A DNA stretch of 54,661 nt from GCA-002840015 sp033765245. Lineage in GTDB: Bacteria > Pseudomonadota > Gammaproteobacteria > Xanthomonadales > Xanthomonadaceae. Position numbers and translations under genes: made by a program. The stretch is from positions 1-54,661 of the forward strand of contig JANRIF010000249.1 of NCBI GenBank assembly GCA_033765245.1, given 5' to 3'. Below, in pieces: positions 27,001 through 34,452 of the stretch (positions are counted from its first letter, which is position 1; each line of letters starts with the position of its first letter). The notes below the pieces were generated by a model that had not been told where the DNA came from, did no database searches, and saw only the letters and a program-made list of their open reading frames with translations.

Positions 27001-27181
27001 CGACCTGGTCCGGCGTCATTCCCGGCGCCTCGGTCTGCACCGTCACCTGCGGCGGCACGAATTCCGGAAACACGTCCAGCGGCATGGCAAGCAAGGTTTT
27101 CAGGCCATACGCCATCGCGATGGACATCAGCACGATCAACACCAGACGATGACGGATCGACAATGCGATCAGTGCATTCAT
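24077..27181 (-). CDS. RND efflux permease, CzcA/CusA-like
   Basis: A 1034-residue inner-membrane proton-driven pump with 12 predicted membrane helices and two large periplasmic loops. The N-terminus is RND-like (IRHRLVLIVLMSIAMAYGLK, MPLDVFPEFVPPQVTVQTEA). In helix 4 the segment reads ALGVLVDDAIIDIENIVRRL. Classical heavy-metal pumps have DFG...DGAVVIVEN there, so the metal signature is only partly kept and the substrate is uncertain. Helices 10-11 contain GLVTVFGISARNAILL. It is the last gene of a three-gene operon after the adaptor (2-base spacing) and the outer-membrane channel, in the same order as cusC-B-A. Confidence 0.88.
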   Translation of the reverse strand: MNALIALSIRHRLVLIVLMSIAMAYGLKTLLAMPLDVFPEFVPPQVTVQTEAPGMTPDQVEQRVTTPLESALGGAPGLESLRSESIAGLSVITLAFADDIDPVMARQGVAERLATVAGVLPAGVASPLMSPLTSSTMDLLKVGLVSNRLDDFALRDLAAYSLRPRLLAVPGVSRVTVFGGAVRQLQIQIDPARLRASGLALADVLATMRAALGQQGGGLIELPNQRLLLSIADPVADADAIGMTVLAGRSGRPLLLRDVADIRDGAAVAFGDALIQGRRGVLLTMSGQFGANTLTTTRAVEAALEELRPTLAAQGVQVISPLHRPANFIELALRNLGQSLLLGSLLILALLLAFLRNWRTVLISFLTIPLSLLLALLVLNAFDASVNTLTLGGFAVALGVLVDDAIIDIENIVRRLKLNAVRDAPLPFLEVVRAASVEIRGSVLYATVVVLLVFVPVLAMSGVQGRLLAPLALAFALSVMASLLVALSVTPALCALLLRDHAEVGDPRWQRRLHVHHRVALGWVDRRLRTVLVALTLLLLSALLVLPRLGGEFFPMFREGHFVLQVSSRLPGTSIAQMLQVGRAISDEAMRLPYVASIEQQVGRAERGEDTWGSHRSEFHVELKPGSRVDQVQAQQDLRRILAGYPGMQSEVLTFLGDRISETLTGETAQVVVNVVGPDLAQLDLLAAQVARVAASVPGVVDLRSRSQAAAPALAVTLDALRLGEHAVRAADALEAIATAYGGTVVGQVQRQDHRVDVVATLPSQWRERPELLAQVPLSGVDGSRTTLGQVGRIAPVEGRYSIDHDGGRRRVAVGFNVAGRSAAMVVAELRSRLARQIELPERTFLEVGGVAEAEAAARRELWLYGVLASLAIAMVVGMAFRRRVHVPMLLLNLPFALLGGILAMALTGIGLSIGSLIGLVTVFGISARNAILLLAHYEHLVCEEGEAWSAELAWRGASERLRPVLMTALATGLGLVPLALGIGRAGHEIEAPMAIVVLGGLLSSTALTMLVLPVLAARWRFNAVATGDAEQTR

Positions 27182-27183
27182 GA

Positions 27184-28170
27184 TCAGTCCCGGTCGCCCT
27201 GATTCTGCTCGTCCCCACCCAGCGTGTCGCCACGTTCGGCCGCGAGCAGTATCCCAGCCCCCTGGATCACCACCCGCTCTCCGACCGCAAATCCGGCAAC
27301 CTGCACGTACCCGTCAGCACGCATCAAGCTCACGTCGAGTGCGCGCCGCTGCCATCGGGCGACTCCTGTTTCGACATAGGCCGATGGCATCGCCTGCGCA
27401 TACACCAGAGCGGCGCGCGGCACCCACACACCGGCGGTGGCGGGACCCGGCAGATCCAGCGCGACGGCGCCGCGCATGCCGGGACGCAACCCCTGCGCCG
27501 GATCGACCAAGGCGAAAAACACCGGGCCGGGACTGGCGGGATCGCGGCTCGGCGCCGGCCACAGACGGGTGGCGTCCAGTGGGCGATCGCCGTCGCGCAG
27601 CCAGTGCGCCGCCAACGGAACGACGGCATCGGCCATGCCGCCATCGGCCTCGATCCGCAGCAGTGCAACAGTACCGGCCGCCAAGCGCTCAGCCAGCGCA
27701 TCGCCGCCGTCTCCCGCAAGCGGCCCGCCCCATTGCACCTGCAGTTGTCGCTGCGTCCATTGCACGCGCGCGGCGTCCTGCGCCCGGATGGCGCGTGCCG
27801 CATCGCGTTCCTGCATCGAGGCGTTGCCATCGTGCGCGAACAGATCGTCGATCCGCTGGCGGTTGGCGTCGCTGACCGCCAGCGCGGCCCGCGCCAGCGC
27901 ACGATCATGCAGGCTCTGGAACAGCGGCTGCGGATCGATCACCCGCGCGAATGCGGCCACGGAAGCGCCCGCTGACGCTGGCGTCAACGCAACCGACACG
28001 ATGCCGAGGCGCTTGGCCTGTTCGGCGCCGAGCACCACTTCGACCGGCGCGGCAGGCGCTGTCGCGACCACCGCCGTGCTCGCGGCGGGCTGCACGTCGT
28101 CAGCGTCCGTCGACGGTCCTGTGTGGCATCCCGTCAGCAGCATGATCAGCAGCGGTAACGAGGCTCTCAT
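27184..28170 (-). CDS. Periplasmic adaptor lipoprotein of the RND pump
   Basis: A 328-residue membrane-fusion protein. It begins MRASLPLLIMLLTGC, with lipobox LTGC and C15 as the predicted lipid-anchored residue. Then come an N-terminal strand (VEVVLGAEQAKRLGIVSV) typical of CusB/CzcB adaptors, an alpha-hairpin region (about residues 85-130) and a C-terminal beta/MP domain (VWVPRAALVY ... GFAVGERVVIQGAGILLAAE). It links the permease to the outer-membrane channel. It overlaps the upstream channel gene by 4 bases and ends 2 bases before the permease start. It is shorter than typical CzcB and lacks the histidine-rich metal-binding part. Confidence 0.82.
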   Translation of the reverse strand: MRASLPLLIMLLTGCHTGPSTDADDVQPAASTAVVATAPAAPVEVVLGAEQAKRLGIVSVALTPASAGASVAAFARVIDPQPLFQSLHDRALARAALAVSDANRQRIDDLFAHDGNASMQERDAARAIRAQDAARVQWTQRQLQVQWGGPLAGDGGDALAERLAAGTVALLRIEADGGMADAVVPLAAHWLRDGDRPLDATRLWPAPSRDPASPGPVFFALVDPAQGLRPGMRGAVALDLPGPATAGVWVPRAALVYAQAMPSAYVETGVARWQRRALDVSLMRADGYVQVAGFAVGERVVIQGAGILLAAERGDTLGGDEQNQGDRD

Positions 28171-29588
28171 CGCCGTACGTCCTGTGAGGTCGACTCGCCG
28201 GCGATCGCGGCGACCGGAGCCAGCGCACTCGAAGGCCAAAGCGGTCGCTGCACGGCCGCTTCCAGCGCACTCATGGCGGCGGCGAGGGCGCGTAGCGCGG
28301 CCAGTACGTCGCGCCGCCCCTGCAGGGCTTCGAGCTGCGCCAGCACAACGCCGATATGGTCGCTGGAGCCGGCCCGCCGAAGCTCGCGTTGCCGCGTCAG
28401 CAAGCGTTCTTGCAACGCCATTCCCGCCTGAGCCGCGCGCAGAGCGCGGCTCGTCGCCTGCACCTGCAATTGCGCCTGATCGAGCGTGGCCATCGCCTGT
28501 GCCTGCACCGCTTCGACATGCCGCGCTGCCGCCTCGCGATGGGCCTGCGCCGATGCGATGGCGGCATCATGGCGATCGTTCACAGGCACCTCGGCCGACA
28601 TCGCCAGCACCAGCTTGCGGTCGCCGACATCGTAGGTGTACCCGGGTCCGAGGGTCAGGTCGGGGTGCTTGCGCGCAACCGTCTCGCGCCAGGCAGCCTC
28701 GGTCTCGTCGTAAGCCGCCAATGCCTGCGCCAGGTCGACCCGGTTGAACACCGCCGCCTCGCGCAGGTCCGCCGCGCCGGGCGGTTGCCACGAACCGACT
28801 TCGTCCACGGCAGGCAACTGCAGCAAGACGTCGGCGAGTGCATCGGCGCGTACACCCACCGCCGCCGCAAGCTGCGCGCGTGCCGCCACCACCGCCTGTC
28901 GCGCAACGCGAGCCTGTGCCTCGTCCTGCAGCGCCAGCAATCTCGCCCGTTCCCGCTCCGCCTCCGGCAGCACGCCAGCCGACACCCGCCGCTCCGTCAA
29001 CTCCAACCAGCGATACCGCAACGATCGCACGCGGACTGCCAGTCGCGCGGCGCCCTCGGCAAGCCGCAACTCCAACGCGCTGGTACGCACCTGCGCGCGC
29101 AGATCCCACGCGATCTGCGCCTGTTGCCACAGCGCCTGGCGAAAACGGGCGCGCGCCTGATCGATGCGCGCGCTACGTTTGTCAGGACTCGCGAACACTT
29201 GCGATACCAGCAATGCGGCGATCCAACTGCTGGCACCGACCGGCGCGTTGGCGATCCACTCGGGCGTGAACGACAGCACCGGATTGGGGCGCCTTGAAGC
29301 TGCCGTGATGTCGGCGTCGGCGGCTATCCGACCTGCACGCGCCTGCGCCAATTCCGGGCGCAGTTGCCAAGCCGCCACTGTCAGCGCATCCAGCGTCCAG
29401 CCCTGAGCGCCCACCGGTACTGCAATGCCTGCTCGCTGCAGTGCCGCCAGCACCGCACTGTCGTCGAGCCGGCGTGCGTCCAACGCCGCCGCCGAACGCA
29501 CGGGATCGAGCGGCTGAGTGGATGATACCGACGCGCAAGCGTTCAGGAACAGTACGAGCAGTACGGCGACCAACAGTCGCATCGGCAT
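28167..29588 (-). CDS. TolC-family outer-membrane channel lipoprotein
   Basis: A 473-residue CusC/CzcC-like outer-membrane factor. It starts with a lipoprotein signal (MRLLVAVLLVLFLNAC) and is mostly long coiled-coil helices rich in Ala, Arg and Gln (two repeats of about 190 residues), as expected for TolC-type tubes. I chose the ATG at 29588; ATG 29582 and 29636 are alternatives, and none has a good ribosome site. It is first in the operon, ahead of adaptor and permease, and divergent from tyrA with about 240 bases between. Confidence 0.82.
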   Translation of the reverse strand: MPMRLLVAVLLVLFLNACASVSSTQPLDPVRSAAALDARRLDDSAVLAALQRAGIAVPVGAQGWTLDALTVAAWQLRPELAQARAGRIAADADITAASRRPNPVLSFTPEWIANAPVGASSWIAALLVSQVFASPDKRSARIDQARARFRQALWQQAQIAWDLRAQVRTSALELRLAEGAARLAVRVRSLRYRWLELTERRVSAGVLPEAERERARLLALQDEAQARVARQAVVAARAQLAAAVGVRADALADVLLQLPAVDEVGSWQPPGAADLREAAVFNRVDLAQALAAYDETEAAWRETVARKHPDLTLGPGYTYDVGDRKLVLAMSAEVPVNDRHDAAIASAQAHREAAARHVEAVQAQAMATLDQAQLQVQATSRALRAAQAGMALQERLLTRQRELRRAGSSDHIGVVLAQLEALQGRRDVLAALRALAAAMSALEAAVQRPLWPSSALAPVAAIAGESTSQDVRR

Positions 29589-29826
29589 CGGCACAATGGT
29601 GTATTGCCCCGGCGAATGACGGAATGCGAAATTCATGGCGGCTCACGGAGCAAATTTGCGCCGTATGGTACCGCGTAACCCGACCTGGTTTCCGGCCTGC
29701 TTCGCCGGCATGCGGCCCACCTGTCCGACCGCCGTTGACGCATCCACGCTGCCGCGCGCACCGCGGTCGATCGCGGTCGCGACAACCAGCGCTTCCCGAT
29801 TGCCAGCCGCGCATGCCGCTCGCACA

Positions 29827-30993
29827 ATGCCCGATCCGTTCATCGCAACAGGCGCCGACGCCGTGACCTCCAACCTCTCCGACCTGCGCGCTCAAATCGA
29901 TCGGGTCGACGACGAACTGGTCGCCATCCTGGCGCGCCGCGCGCAACTCACCGCGGCCGTCGGCGAACACAAGACGCGCCACCGGCTGCCGCTGTACGTA
30001 CCCGAGCGCGAGGCGCAGTTGCTCGCCGCGCGGCGCGAACGCGCGGCGGCGGCGGGGCTCGACCCGGCGCTGATGGAAGACATCCTGCGGCGGGTGATGC
30101 GCGAGAGCTACGCCAGCCAGGAGACCGACTTCCCATCCGCAGGGGATCGCAGCCGGCCGGTGGTGGTGGTCGGTGGCGCCGGCGCGCTGGGGCGCTGCCT
30201 GTCGTCGTTCTTCGTGCGCTCCGGCTACAGCGTGCGCACCCTGGAGAAGGACGATTGGGCGCAGGCTCCGGCGCTGCTCGCCAACGCCGGCCTGGTGCTG
30301 GTGGCCGTGCCGATCGAGCGCACCTGCGCGGTGATCGCCAGCCTGCCGGTGCTGCCGCCGGACTGCATCCTGGCCGACGTCACCAGCATCAAGCAGGCGC
30401 CGCTGCAGGCCATGTTGGCGGCGCACGCCGGGCCGGTGCTCGGGCTGCATCCGATGTTCGGTCCGGACGTGCAAAGCCTGGCCAAACAGGTGGTGGTGGT
30501 GTGCCCCGGACGCGACGACGCGCGCTGCCGCTGGTTGCTCGACCAGTTCGGCATCTGGGGCGCGGTATTGCGCGAGGAACTGCCCGAGCGCCACGACCGT
30601 GCGATGGAACTGATCCAGGCGATGCGCCACTTCACCAGCATGGTCTACGGCATCTTCCTGCAACGCCAGGATGCCGACCTGCAGGAACTGATGCGGTTGA
30701 GTTCGCCAATCTACCGGCTGGAACTGGCGATGGTCGGCCGCCTGTTCGCGCAGTCGCCGGTGTTGTATGCCGACATCATCATGGCCGCCGCCGGGCTGCC
30801 GGCACTGCTGGAACAATATCGCAACGTGCTCGACGACCTGCTGCAGCGGGTGCGCGAGCACCAACGCGACGCATTGATCGCCGACTTCAACAGTGCGCGT
30901 GCCTATTTTGGCGACCTCGCACCCGCACTGCTGCGCGAAAGCAGCGAGCTGCTGCGCAAGGCGCACGACGCGCGCGATCCCAGCCTGGGCTGA
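29827..30993 (+). CDS. tyrA: Bifunctional chorismate mutase / prephenate dehydrogenase (T-protein)
   Basis: A 388-residue enzyme of tyrosine synthesis. Residues about 16-97 are an AroQ-type chorismate mutase (LRAQIDRVDDELVAILARRA ... VGEHKTRHRLPLYVPEREA). Residues about 108-388 are a prephenate dehydrogenase with Rossmann motif VVVVGGAGALG and LGLHPMFGPDV. Length and domain order match E. coli TyrA (373). The frame is open 64 codons upstream, but the ATG at 29827 gives the expected start. It converts chorismate to prephenate and then to 4-hydroxyphenylpyruvate; feedback by tyrosine is usual in the family. Confidence 0.94.
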   Translation: MPDPFIATGADAVTSNLSDLRAQIDRVDDELVAILARRAQLTAAVGEHKTRHRLPLYVPEREAQLLAARRERAAAAGLDPALMEDILRRVMRESYASQETDFPSAGDRSRPVVVVGGAGALGRCLSSFFVRSGYSVRTLEKDDWAQAPALLANAGLVLVAVPIERTCAVIASLPVLPPDCILADVTSIKQAPLQAMLAAHAGPVLGLHPMFGPDVQSLAKQVVVVCPGRDDARCRWLLDQFGIWGAVLREELPERHDRAMELIQAMRHFTSMVYGIFLQRQDADLQELMRLSSPIYRLELAMVGRLFAQSPVLYADIIMAAAGLPALLEQYRNVLDDLLQRVREHQRDALIADFNSARAYFGDLAPALLRESSELLRKAHDARDPSLG

Positions 30994-31098
30994 AAGCCCG
31001 TGAAAATATCGCCCTGAGACCACCTGCACCGCCCGAGCGCGCGGCAGACGTAGCGGGCTGTGGCAAAATCGCCGTTCGCCGTCTTCCGGAAGCGCCCC

Positions 31099-31467
31099 AT
31101 GTCCGTCACCCACATCGCCCGTCTCGACAGCGAGTGCACCCTGCGCGAGCGCACCGAGATCGCTGCCGAAAAACTCATCCACGGCGAACCGATGCAGTCG
31201 TTCGCCGACATCTATTCCGACCCCGGCAAAGTGTTCCACGTCGGTATCTGGGAGGGCGCGCCGGCACGCTGGCGGGTGAAGTACACCGAACACGAGTTCT
31301 GCTACATCGTGTCCGGCAGCCTGCGCATCACCGACACCCAGGGCGTTTCCATCTATGCCGGACGCGGCGACAGCTTCGTGATTCCGGCCGGTTTCGTCGG
31401 CGTCTGGGAAATCCTCGAACGCACCCGCAAGATCTACGTGGTCTACGAACCGAATCCTGCTCAATAA
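31099..31467 (+). CDS. Cupin-domain protein
   Basis: A 122-residue single-domain cupin. The core motifs are visible: KYTEHEFCYIVSGSLRITD (first cupin motif, with H/E metal-ligand positions) and GDSFVIPAGFVGVWEI (second). It resembles the small ethanolamine-utilisation/DUF861-like sugar-binding cupins of unknown role. The ATG at 31099 follows a GGAAG sequence. It is about 105 bases after tyrA on the same strand and may share its transcript. Substrate unknown. Confidence 0.8.
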   Translation: MSVTHIARLDSECTLRERTEIAAEKLIHGEPMQSFADIYSDPGKVFHVGIWEGAPARWRVKYTEHEFCYIVSGSLRITDTQGVSIYAGRGDSFVIPAGFVGVWEILERTRKIYVVYEPNPAQ

Positions 31468-31510
31468 GCCACGGCGCGCTGAGACCGACTCCACCGTCGC
31501 ATCCTGGCAT

Positions 31511-31592
31511 CCGTCGCGCGCGAGCGCGCTCCCACGAGCAGCGAAGGCATCGCACGCTCTTGTGGGAGGCCGCTTGCGGGCGACAGGTGCTT
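31511..31592. repeat. GTGGGAGG/CTCCC foldback repeat, inverted arm order
   Basis: CCGTCGCGCGCGAGCGCGCT with CCCAC is followed by GTGGGAGGCCGCTTGCGGGC with GACAGGTGCT. These are the arms of the 17058-17130 element in the opposite order. A third right-arm-like copy (GTGCGCAAGCGCGCTC) lies at about 31730-31745. Confidence 0.6.
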
Positions 31593-31819
31593 GGTCAAAG
31601 CGAGACATCCGTCGGTCGCCACGCGACAACGCTCGCTGCGCGAGCTACGACGCACAGGGATGTGCAAGTGGCTCTGCACTCCCTACGGTCGCCGCGAGCG
31701 CATGAATGCGCAGAAGCGGCCGCTCGGTCGTGCGCAAGCGCGCTCTCGCAAACAGCGAAGGCATCGTTGTCGCGAAGCAACCAACCGAACGATTCGTGAC
31801 GCCCCAGGGCGTGGGCGGC

Positions 31820-31825
31820 TACAAT
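31820..31825 (+). promoter_or_regulatory. Probable -10 element for pyrH
   Basis: GGCTACAATCAAC contains a TACAAT box 31 bases before the pyrH ATG. No strong -35 is seen (GTGACG at 31796 is 18 bases upstream). The core resembles the rpsB promoter (CGCTACAATC). Confidence 0.5.
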
Positions 31826-31855
31826 CAACGAGTTTGCCCGCCTATGGAAACTGCC

Positions 31856-32584
31856 ATGACCATGCCCGAGATCAAATACCGTCGCATCCTGCTCAAACTC
31901 TCGGGCGAAGCGCTGATGGGTGAGGCCGATTACGGCATCGATCCGGCGGTGATCAGCCGGTTGGCCGCAGAAATCCTCGAAGCCAGCCGAGCCGGGGTGC
32001 AGGTGGGCGTGGTGATCGGCGGCGGCAACATCTTTCGCGGCGCCGGCCTGGCCGCCGGCGGCATGGATCGCGTCACCGGCGACCACATGGGCATGCTCGC
32101 CACCGTCATCAACGCGCTGGCGATGCAGGACGCACTGGAGAAGCTCGGCGCCTTCGCGCGCGTGATGAGCGCGATCAAGATCAACGAGGTCTGCGAGGAC
32201 TACATCCGTCGGCGCGCCATCCGCCACCTGGAAAAGGGCCGCATCGTGATCTTCGCCGCCGGCACCGGTAATCCATTCTTCACCACCGATTCGGCAGCGG
32301 CGCTGCGCGCGGTGGAAATCAGCGCCGACCTGCTGCTGAAGGCGACCAAGGTCGACGGCGTCTACGACCGCGACCCGGCGAAGCACCCCGATGCCCAGCG
32401 CTTCGACAGTCTGAGCTACGACGAAGTACTGCGGCGCGATCTGCAGGTGATGGACACCGCCGCCTTCGCGCTGTGCCGCGACTACGCGATCCCGCTGCGC
32501 ATCTACAGCCTGAGCGAGCCCGGCAGTCTGATGCGCATCCTCAAGGGCGAATCGATCGGAACCCTGGTGCACGGCCGCAGCTAA
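31856..32584 (+). CDS. pyrH: UMP kinase
   Basis: A 242-residue amino-acid-kinase-fold enzyme that phosphorylates UMP to UDP; E. coli PyrH has 241 residues. Key segments are YRRILLKLSGEALMG, GVVIGGGNIFRG, FAAGTGNPFFTTDSAAALRA and the uridylate-specific LKATKVDGVYDRDP. The ATG at 31856 fits the family N-terminus; ATG 31844 and 31862 are close alternatives. Unusually, it is separated from rpsB-tsf by 8 kb, and a CDF transporter and a repeat element lie between it and frr. Confidence 0.97.
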   Translation: MTMPEIKYRRILLKLSGEALMGEADYGIDPAVISRLAAEILEASRAGVQVGVVIGGGNIFRGAGLAAGGMDRVTGDHMGMLATVINALAMQDALEKLGAFARVMSAIKINEVCEDYIRRRAIRHLEKGRIVIFAAGTGNPFFTTDSAAALRAVEISADLLLKATKVDGVYDRDPAKHPDAQRFDSLSYDEVLRRDLQVMDTAAFALCRDYAIPLRIYSLSEPGSLMRILKGESIGTLVHGRS

Positions 32585-32594
32585 CCCGACCACG

Positions 32595-33521
32595 ATGGCA
32601 CGGCACCACCACCATCGCCATGCACATCATCGCCCGGGCCACGGCCAGGCCAGCGCCCATGCCTTTGCGCTGGGCACCCTGCTCAATCTCGCCTACACCG
32701 CGGTAGAAGCCGGCTTCGGCCTCGTCACCGATTCGCTGGCGCTGCTATCCGATGCCTTGCACAACTTCGGCGACGTGCTCGGCCTGGCCCTGGCATGGGG
32801 AGCCGCGGTGCTGGCGCAACGGCAGCCGACCGCGCAGCATACCTACGGCTGGCGCCGCGCCACCTTGCTGGCGCCGCTGGCGAACGCGCTGTTGCTGGCG
32901 ACCTTCTCCGGCGCGCTGTCGTGGGAGGCGATCCGCCGCCTCGGCGCACCGCCGGAAGTGCCCGGATGGCCGGTGATGTGGGTGGCAATGCTGGGAATAG
33001 CGATCAATCTCGGTACCGCGTGGCTGTTCCATGACGGCCGCCGTGTCGATCTCAATCGTCGCGGCGCCTATCTGCACCTGATGGCCGACGCCATGGTCTC
33101 GATCGCGGCGGTGCTCGCCGGTCTGGGCATGCTGACCCTGCACTGGTACTGGCTGGATCCGGTACTGGCGTTGCTGGTCGCCGCGGTAGTCGCTGGCACT
33201 GGCTGGAAGCTGATGCGCGAGAGTTTTTGGCAGGTGATGGACGCCGTGCCGGAGCACGTCGACCAGAACGCCGTGATCGCCTGGCTGCAAGCGCAAGATG
33301 GCGTGCAACAGGTGCATCACGTGCACATCTGGGCGCTGGGCGCCGAGGAAGTGGCATTGACCGCGCACATCGTGCGCCCACGCATGGACGATCACGACGC
33401 CTTTCTGGACCGTCTGGTGCAGACGCTCGAACAACGCTTCGGCATCAACCACTCGACCTTGCAGTTTGAGCACGGCCCGGGCTGTGCGCACGATCTGCAC
33501 GATCATGCGCCGCATCATTAG
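32595..33521 (+). CDS. Cation diffusion facilitator (probable zinc exporter)
   Basis: A 308-residue CDF protein. It starts with a histidine-rich cytosolic segment (HHHHRHAHHRPGHGQ, residues 4-18), a common metal sensor or chaperone stretch, followed by six membrane helices. The transport site is HxxxD in helix 2 (H56, D60 in LLSDALHNFGDV) and HxxxD in helix 5 (H161, D165 in HLMADAMVS), the HD/HD pattern typical of zinc-selective members. A cytosolic CDF C-terminal domain (residues about 215-290) and a His-rich tail follow. It is only 10 bases after pyrH, so probably co-transcribed with it. Confidence 0.88.
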   Translation: MARHHHHRHAHHRPGHGQASAHAFALGTLLNLAYTAVEAGFGLVTDSLALLSDALHNFGDVLGLALAWGAAVLAQRQPTAQHTYGWRRATLLAPLANALLLATFSGALSWEAIRRLGAPPEVPGWPVMWVAMLGIAINLGTAWLFHDGRRVDLNRRGAYLHLMADAMVSIAAVLAGLGMLTLHWYWLDPVLALLVAAVVAGTGWKLMRESFWQVMDAVPEHVDQNAVIAWLQAQDGVQQVHHVHIWALGAEEVALTAHIVRPRMDDHDAFLDRLVQTLEQRFGINHSTLQFEHGPGCAHDLHDHAPHH

Positions 33522-33545
33522 AGGTGGCCGGCACATCGGGATGCG

Positions 33546-33768
33546 ATGAAGCCGGGACTTGCGACTCGATGAAGCCGGGACTGGGGACTCGGGACTGGGG
33601 ACTCGGAAAAGCCGGAGCAAAAGGCCAAGGCGAGAGTTCGCAAGCTTGTAGTCCCGAGTCCCGAGTCCCGAGTCCCGAGTCCCGAGTCCCGAGTCCCGAG
33701 TCCCGAGTCCCGAGTCCCGAGTCCCGAGTCCCGAGTCCCGAGTCCCCAGTCCCCAGTCCCGGCTTCAT
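33546..33768. repeat. Complete GGGACTC...GAGTCCC heptamer element, copy B
   Basis: This is the most complete copy. It begins ATGAAGCCGGGACTT and ends AGTCCCGGCTTCAT, so the outer 13-14 bases are inverted repeats of each other. The left arm has a few GGGACTC/G units and the core reads ACTCGGAAAAGCCGGAGC ... GTTCGCAAGCTTGTAGTC. The right arm is about 110 bases (33651-33760) of tandem GAGTCCC with two GAGTCCC-to-CAGTCCC changes at the end. No open frame in it looks like protein. Confidence 0.88.
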
Positions 33769-33821
33769 GAGTCCCGAACACCAACCACCCCGCACCACGG
33801 GCCATCCGCAGCCATTGCGCC

Positions 33822-33827
33822 TATAAT
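33822..33827 (+). promoter_or_regulatory. Probable -10 element for frr
   Basis: GCCTATAATCGG contains a consensus TATAAT 37 bases upstream of the frr ATG, just after the repeat element. No good -35 box is visible. It probably starts the transcript of the long envelope operon that begins with frr. Confidence 0.5.
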
Positions 33828-33863
33828 CGGCGGATTTTCCGACGCATCTCGCTGGAGCCACTT

Positions 33864-34421
33864 ATGCTCAACACCATCAAGACCGACGCCCAGACCCGGA
33901 TGGCCAAGAGCGTCGACGCGCTGCGCCACGACTTGACCAAGCTGCGCACCGGCCGCGCCAGCACCGCGCTGGTCGATCACCTGAAGGTGAACTACTACGG
34001 TTCCGAAGTGCCGCTGTCGCAGGTCGCCAGCGTCGCCGTGGCGGATTCGCGCTCGCTCACCATCACGCCCTGGGAGAAGAACATCGTGGCGGCGGTGGAG
34101 AAGGCGATCCTGGCCTCCGACCTCGGGCTGACGCCGAATACCGCCGGCACCGTGATCCGCATCAACCTGCCCGCGCTCACCGAGGAACGCCGGCGCGAGC
34201 TGTCCAAGCACGTCTCGCACGAGGGCGAGAACGCCAAGGTGGCGATACGCAACGTGCGTCGCGACGCCATGCACCAGGTCAAGGAACTGCTGAAGGACAA
34301 GCAGGTGACCGAGGACGACGCGCACCGCAGCGACGACGAAATCCAGAAGCTCACCGACCGCTTCGTCAAGGAAGTGGACGACGTGGTGCGCGCCAAGGAA
34401 CAGGAACTGCTGGCGATCTGA
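33864..34421 (+). CDS. frr: Ribosome recycling factor
   Basis: A 185-residue RRF, the usual length. Recognised by MAKSVDALRHDLTKLRTGRA, the central DSRSLTITPWEKN and EERRRELSKHV, and ARNVRRDAM-like IRNVRRDAMHQVKEL. It splits the post-termination ribosome with EF-G. First gene of the frr-uppS-cdsA-dxr-rseP-bamA run. Confidence 0.97.
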   Translation: MLNTIKTDAQTRMAKSVDALRHDLTKLRTGRASTALVDHLKVNYYGSEVPLSQVASVAVADSRSLTITPWEKNIVAAVEKAILASDLGLTPNTAGTVIRINLPALTEERRRELSKHVSHEGENAKVAIRNVRRDAMHQVKELLKDKQVTEDDAHRSDDEIQKLTDRFVKEVDDVVRAKEQELLAI

Positions 34422-34452
34422 GCGCCCGCGTCTTCCGCCTCCAGGCCGCCAC

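Larger units (their letters stand above)
31468..31855. other. Repeat-filled region between the cupin gene and pyrH
   Basis: The 388-base stretch has no credible gene. It holds two arms of the GTGGGAGG/CTCCC repeat (31511-31592) and a further arm near 31727-31755, repeated GCAGCGAAGGCATCG phrases (31539 and 31754), and then the likely pyrH promoter. Confidence 0.6.
33522..33863. other. Intergenic region between the CDF gene and frr
   Basis: The 342 bases contain the complete heptamer element copy B (33546-33768) and the frr promoter region. No gene is seen. Confidence 0.6.

Noticed and set aside
33546..33768. Tandem heptamer tract as a repeat protein gene
   Set aside because: Frames through it give simple PSPESRV or GLGTRDS repeats on both strands, with no ribosome site and no neighbouring domain; the same DNA occurs in other intergenic gaps.
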